Shown: positions 14,285 to 15,381 of the stretch, one piece after another | How the letters are laid out: each line of letters starts with the position of its first letter | How positions within the stretch are numbered: the first letter of the stretch is position 1 | Assembly: GCA_002420085.1 (NCBI GenBank) | Contig: DIHI01000005.1 | Coordinates: 67,659-83,039, forward strand | Direction of reading: 5' to 3' | Source: Lysobacterales bacterium UBA5700 | GTDB taxonomy: Bacteria; Pseudomonadota; Gammaproteobacteria; Xanthomonadales; Xanthomonadaceae | Length of the DNA stretch: 15,381 nucleotides | Position numbers and translations under genes: made by a program | Notes under the pieces: model-generated | Told to the model about the DNA's origin: nothing | Databases searched by the model: none | The model's input: the letters and a program-made list of their open reading frames with translations, nothing else

Positions 14285-15381
14285 GTGGACAGCCTGATCA
14301 AGAAGTTCGCCAACAATTCCCATATTTCCGGCGGTAATGCCGATTTCGTCGAAGACCTCTACGAGCGCTATCTCAGCGATCCCGATCAGGTCGGTGCCGA
14401 CTGGCGGCGCTACTTCGATGGCCTGGGCGGCGGCGCGGGCGAGGTGGCCCATTCCCAGGTTCGCGATGCCATTCAGGTCGCCGCAGAAGCCGCCGCTCGG
14501 GGCCTGATCGCCGGCAACGACAGCCAGCAGCCCGGCGGCGTCGCCAAGCTGATCACCGCCTATCGTTCACGCGGCCATCTGCAAGCCAATCTCGATCCGC
14601 TCGGCCTGGCGACCAAGTCCCCGGCACCGGACCTGGAGATCGCCTTCCACGGGCTGGATGCGGCCGACCTGGACCGCGAGTTCGACACCCAGGCGTATTT
14701 CTTCGGCGGCCCGAATCGACTGAAGCTGAAAGACCTGCTCGGTCATCTGAAGGCGACCTACTCCAGTTCGATCGGTGCCGAGTTCATGCACATCACCGAT
14801 GCCGAGCAGCGCCGGTGGCTGTATTCGCGGCTGGAAGCCGCCGCCGGCAAGCCCGGTTTCGATTCGACCCGCCGCACCCGGATCCTCGAACGGCTGACCG
14901 CCGCCGAAGGTCTCGAACGCTATCTGCACACCAAGTACGTCGGCCAGAAGCGCTTCTCGCTGGAAGGTGGCGACAGCCTGATCCCGCTGATGGATGCCCT
15001 GGTCCAGCGGGCCGGCAGCGATGGCATGAAGGACATCGTCATCGGCATGGCCCATCGCGGGCGCCTGAACGTATTGGTCAATATCCTCGGCAAGCCGCCG
15101 CAGAAGCTGTTCCAGGAATTCGAGGGCAAATTTGATCATCCCAATGATCCCGCCCATTCCGGTGACGTGAAGTACCACATGGGTTTCTCGGCCGACGTGG
15201 CGACCCCAGGTGGGCCGTTGCACCTGGCCCTGGCCTTCAACCCCTCGCATCTGGAAATCGTCGATCCGGTGGTGGCCGGCTCGGTTCGTGCTCGTCAGGT
15301 TCGTCGCGGCGATCATGCCCGCACGATGGAGATGCCGATCCTGATCCACGGCGATGCCGCATTCGCCGGCCAGGGCGTGGT
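14285..15381 (+). CDS. sucA: 2-oxoglutarate dehydrogenase E1 component (3' end cut by window edge)
   Basis: Thiamin-diphosphate decarboxylase of the citric-acid-cycle 2-oxoglutarate dehydrogenase complex. The visible 365 residues include the E1 N-terminal segment FVEDLYERYLSDPDQVGADW (21-40), which in this family helps hold E2, then the RSRGHLQANLDPLGL region, EGLERYLHTKYVGQKRFSLEGGD (208-230, in parts), IVIGMAHRGRLNVLVNILGKP with the active-site His257, and SGDVKYHMGFS. E. coli SucA is about 930 residues, so over half is missing. The start is GTG 14285; no in-frame alternative start is seen within the preceding ~30 nt, and the ribosome site is poor. The gene follows its own strong promoter and is not preceded by succinate dehydrogenase genes as in E. 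coli; sucB and lpd would be expected just beyond the edge. Confidence 0.97.
   Translation, partial: MDSLIKKFANNSHISGGNADFVEDLYERYLSDPDQVGADWRRYFDGLGGGAGEVAHSQVRDAIQVAAEAAARGLIAGNDSQQPGGVAKLITAYRSRGHLQANLDPLGLATKSPAPDLEIAFHGLDAADLDREFDTQAYFFGGPNRLKLKDLLGHLKATYSSSIGAEFMHITDAEQRRWLYSRLEAAAGKPGFDSTRRTRILERLTAAEGLERYLHTKYVGQKRFSLEGGDSLIPLMDALVQRAGSDGMKDIVIGMAHRGRLNVLVNILGKPPQKLFQEFEGKFDHPNDPAHSGDVKYHMGFSADVATPGGPLHLALAFNPSHLEIVDPVVAGSVRARQVRRGDHARTMEMPILIHGDAAFAGQGV

Overview
The window is GC-rich and densely coded, with gene content and codon habits that suggest a gammaproteobacterium, perhaps near the Xanthomonadales/Chromatiales. The lineage is an inference from three things: a RoxA/YcfD-type ribosomal oxygenase, a GNAT-DUF7931 protein and a chaperone/usher locus. 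Both ends cut through housekeeping genes: an acyl-CoA dehydrogenase on the left (minus strand, 3' end missing) and the 2-oxoglutarate dehydrogenase E1 gene sucA on the right (plus strand, 3' end missing).

Positions 1-6211 are all on the minus strand. Read in the direction of transcription, the order is: a single-chain Type IIL (MmeI-like) restriction-modification enzyme; a three-helix membrane protein with a NERD nuclease-related domain, joined to it by an ATGA stop/start overlap; an Xre/MbcA/ParS-type antitoxin; its RES-domain toxin, again joined by ATGA; then the acyl-CoA dehydrogenase. The first four form a small defence/stress island. The toxin-antitoxin pair has its own near-consensus promoter. 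A perfect inverted repeat lies between the -35 and -10 boxes, and the -10 is so close to the antitoxin ATG that the mRNA is predicted to be leaderless.

Positions 6212-6771 hold no convincing gene. This is an AT-richer spacer with an extended -10 promoter candidate for the next operon and a leader of about 370 nt.

Positions 6772-11619 (plus strand) are a compact four-gene surface-fibre locus: two small secreted DUF4402 proteins, a PapD-like periplasmic chaperone, and a large outer-membrane usher-like protein. The last lacks the usual FimD/PapC C-terminal features and instead ends in two immunoglobulin/prealbumin-like domains, the first with an EF-hand-like calcium motif. A stable hairpin follows the first subunit gene and a strong intrinsic terminator follows the second, which would make subunits far more abundant than chaperone and usher. 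I regard this as the most interesting system here: a non-canonical chaperone-usher-like export pathway.

Positions 11797-14009 hold roxA and a GNAT-DUF7931 fusion gene, coupled by a further ATGA overlap. A textbook sigma-70 promoter then drives sucA. I saw no tRNA, rRNA, CRISPR array, insertion sequence or integrase.
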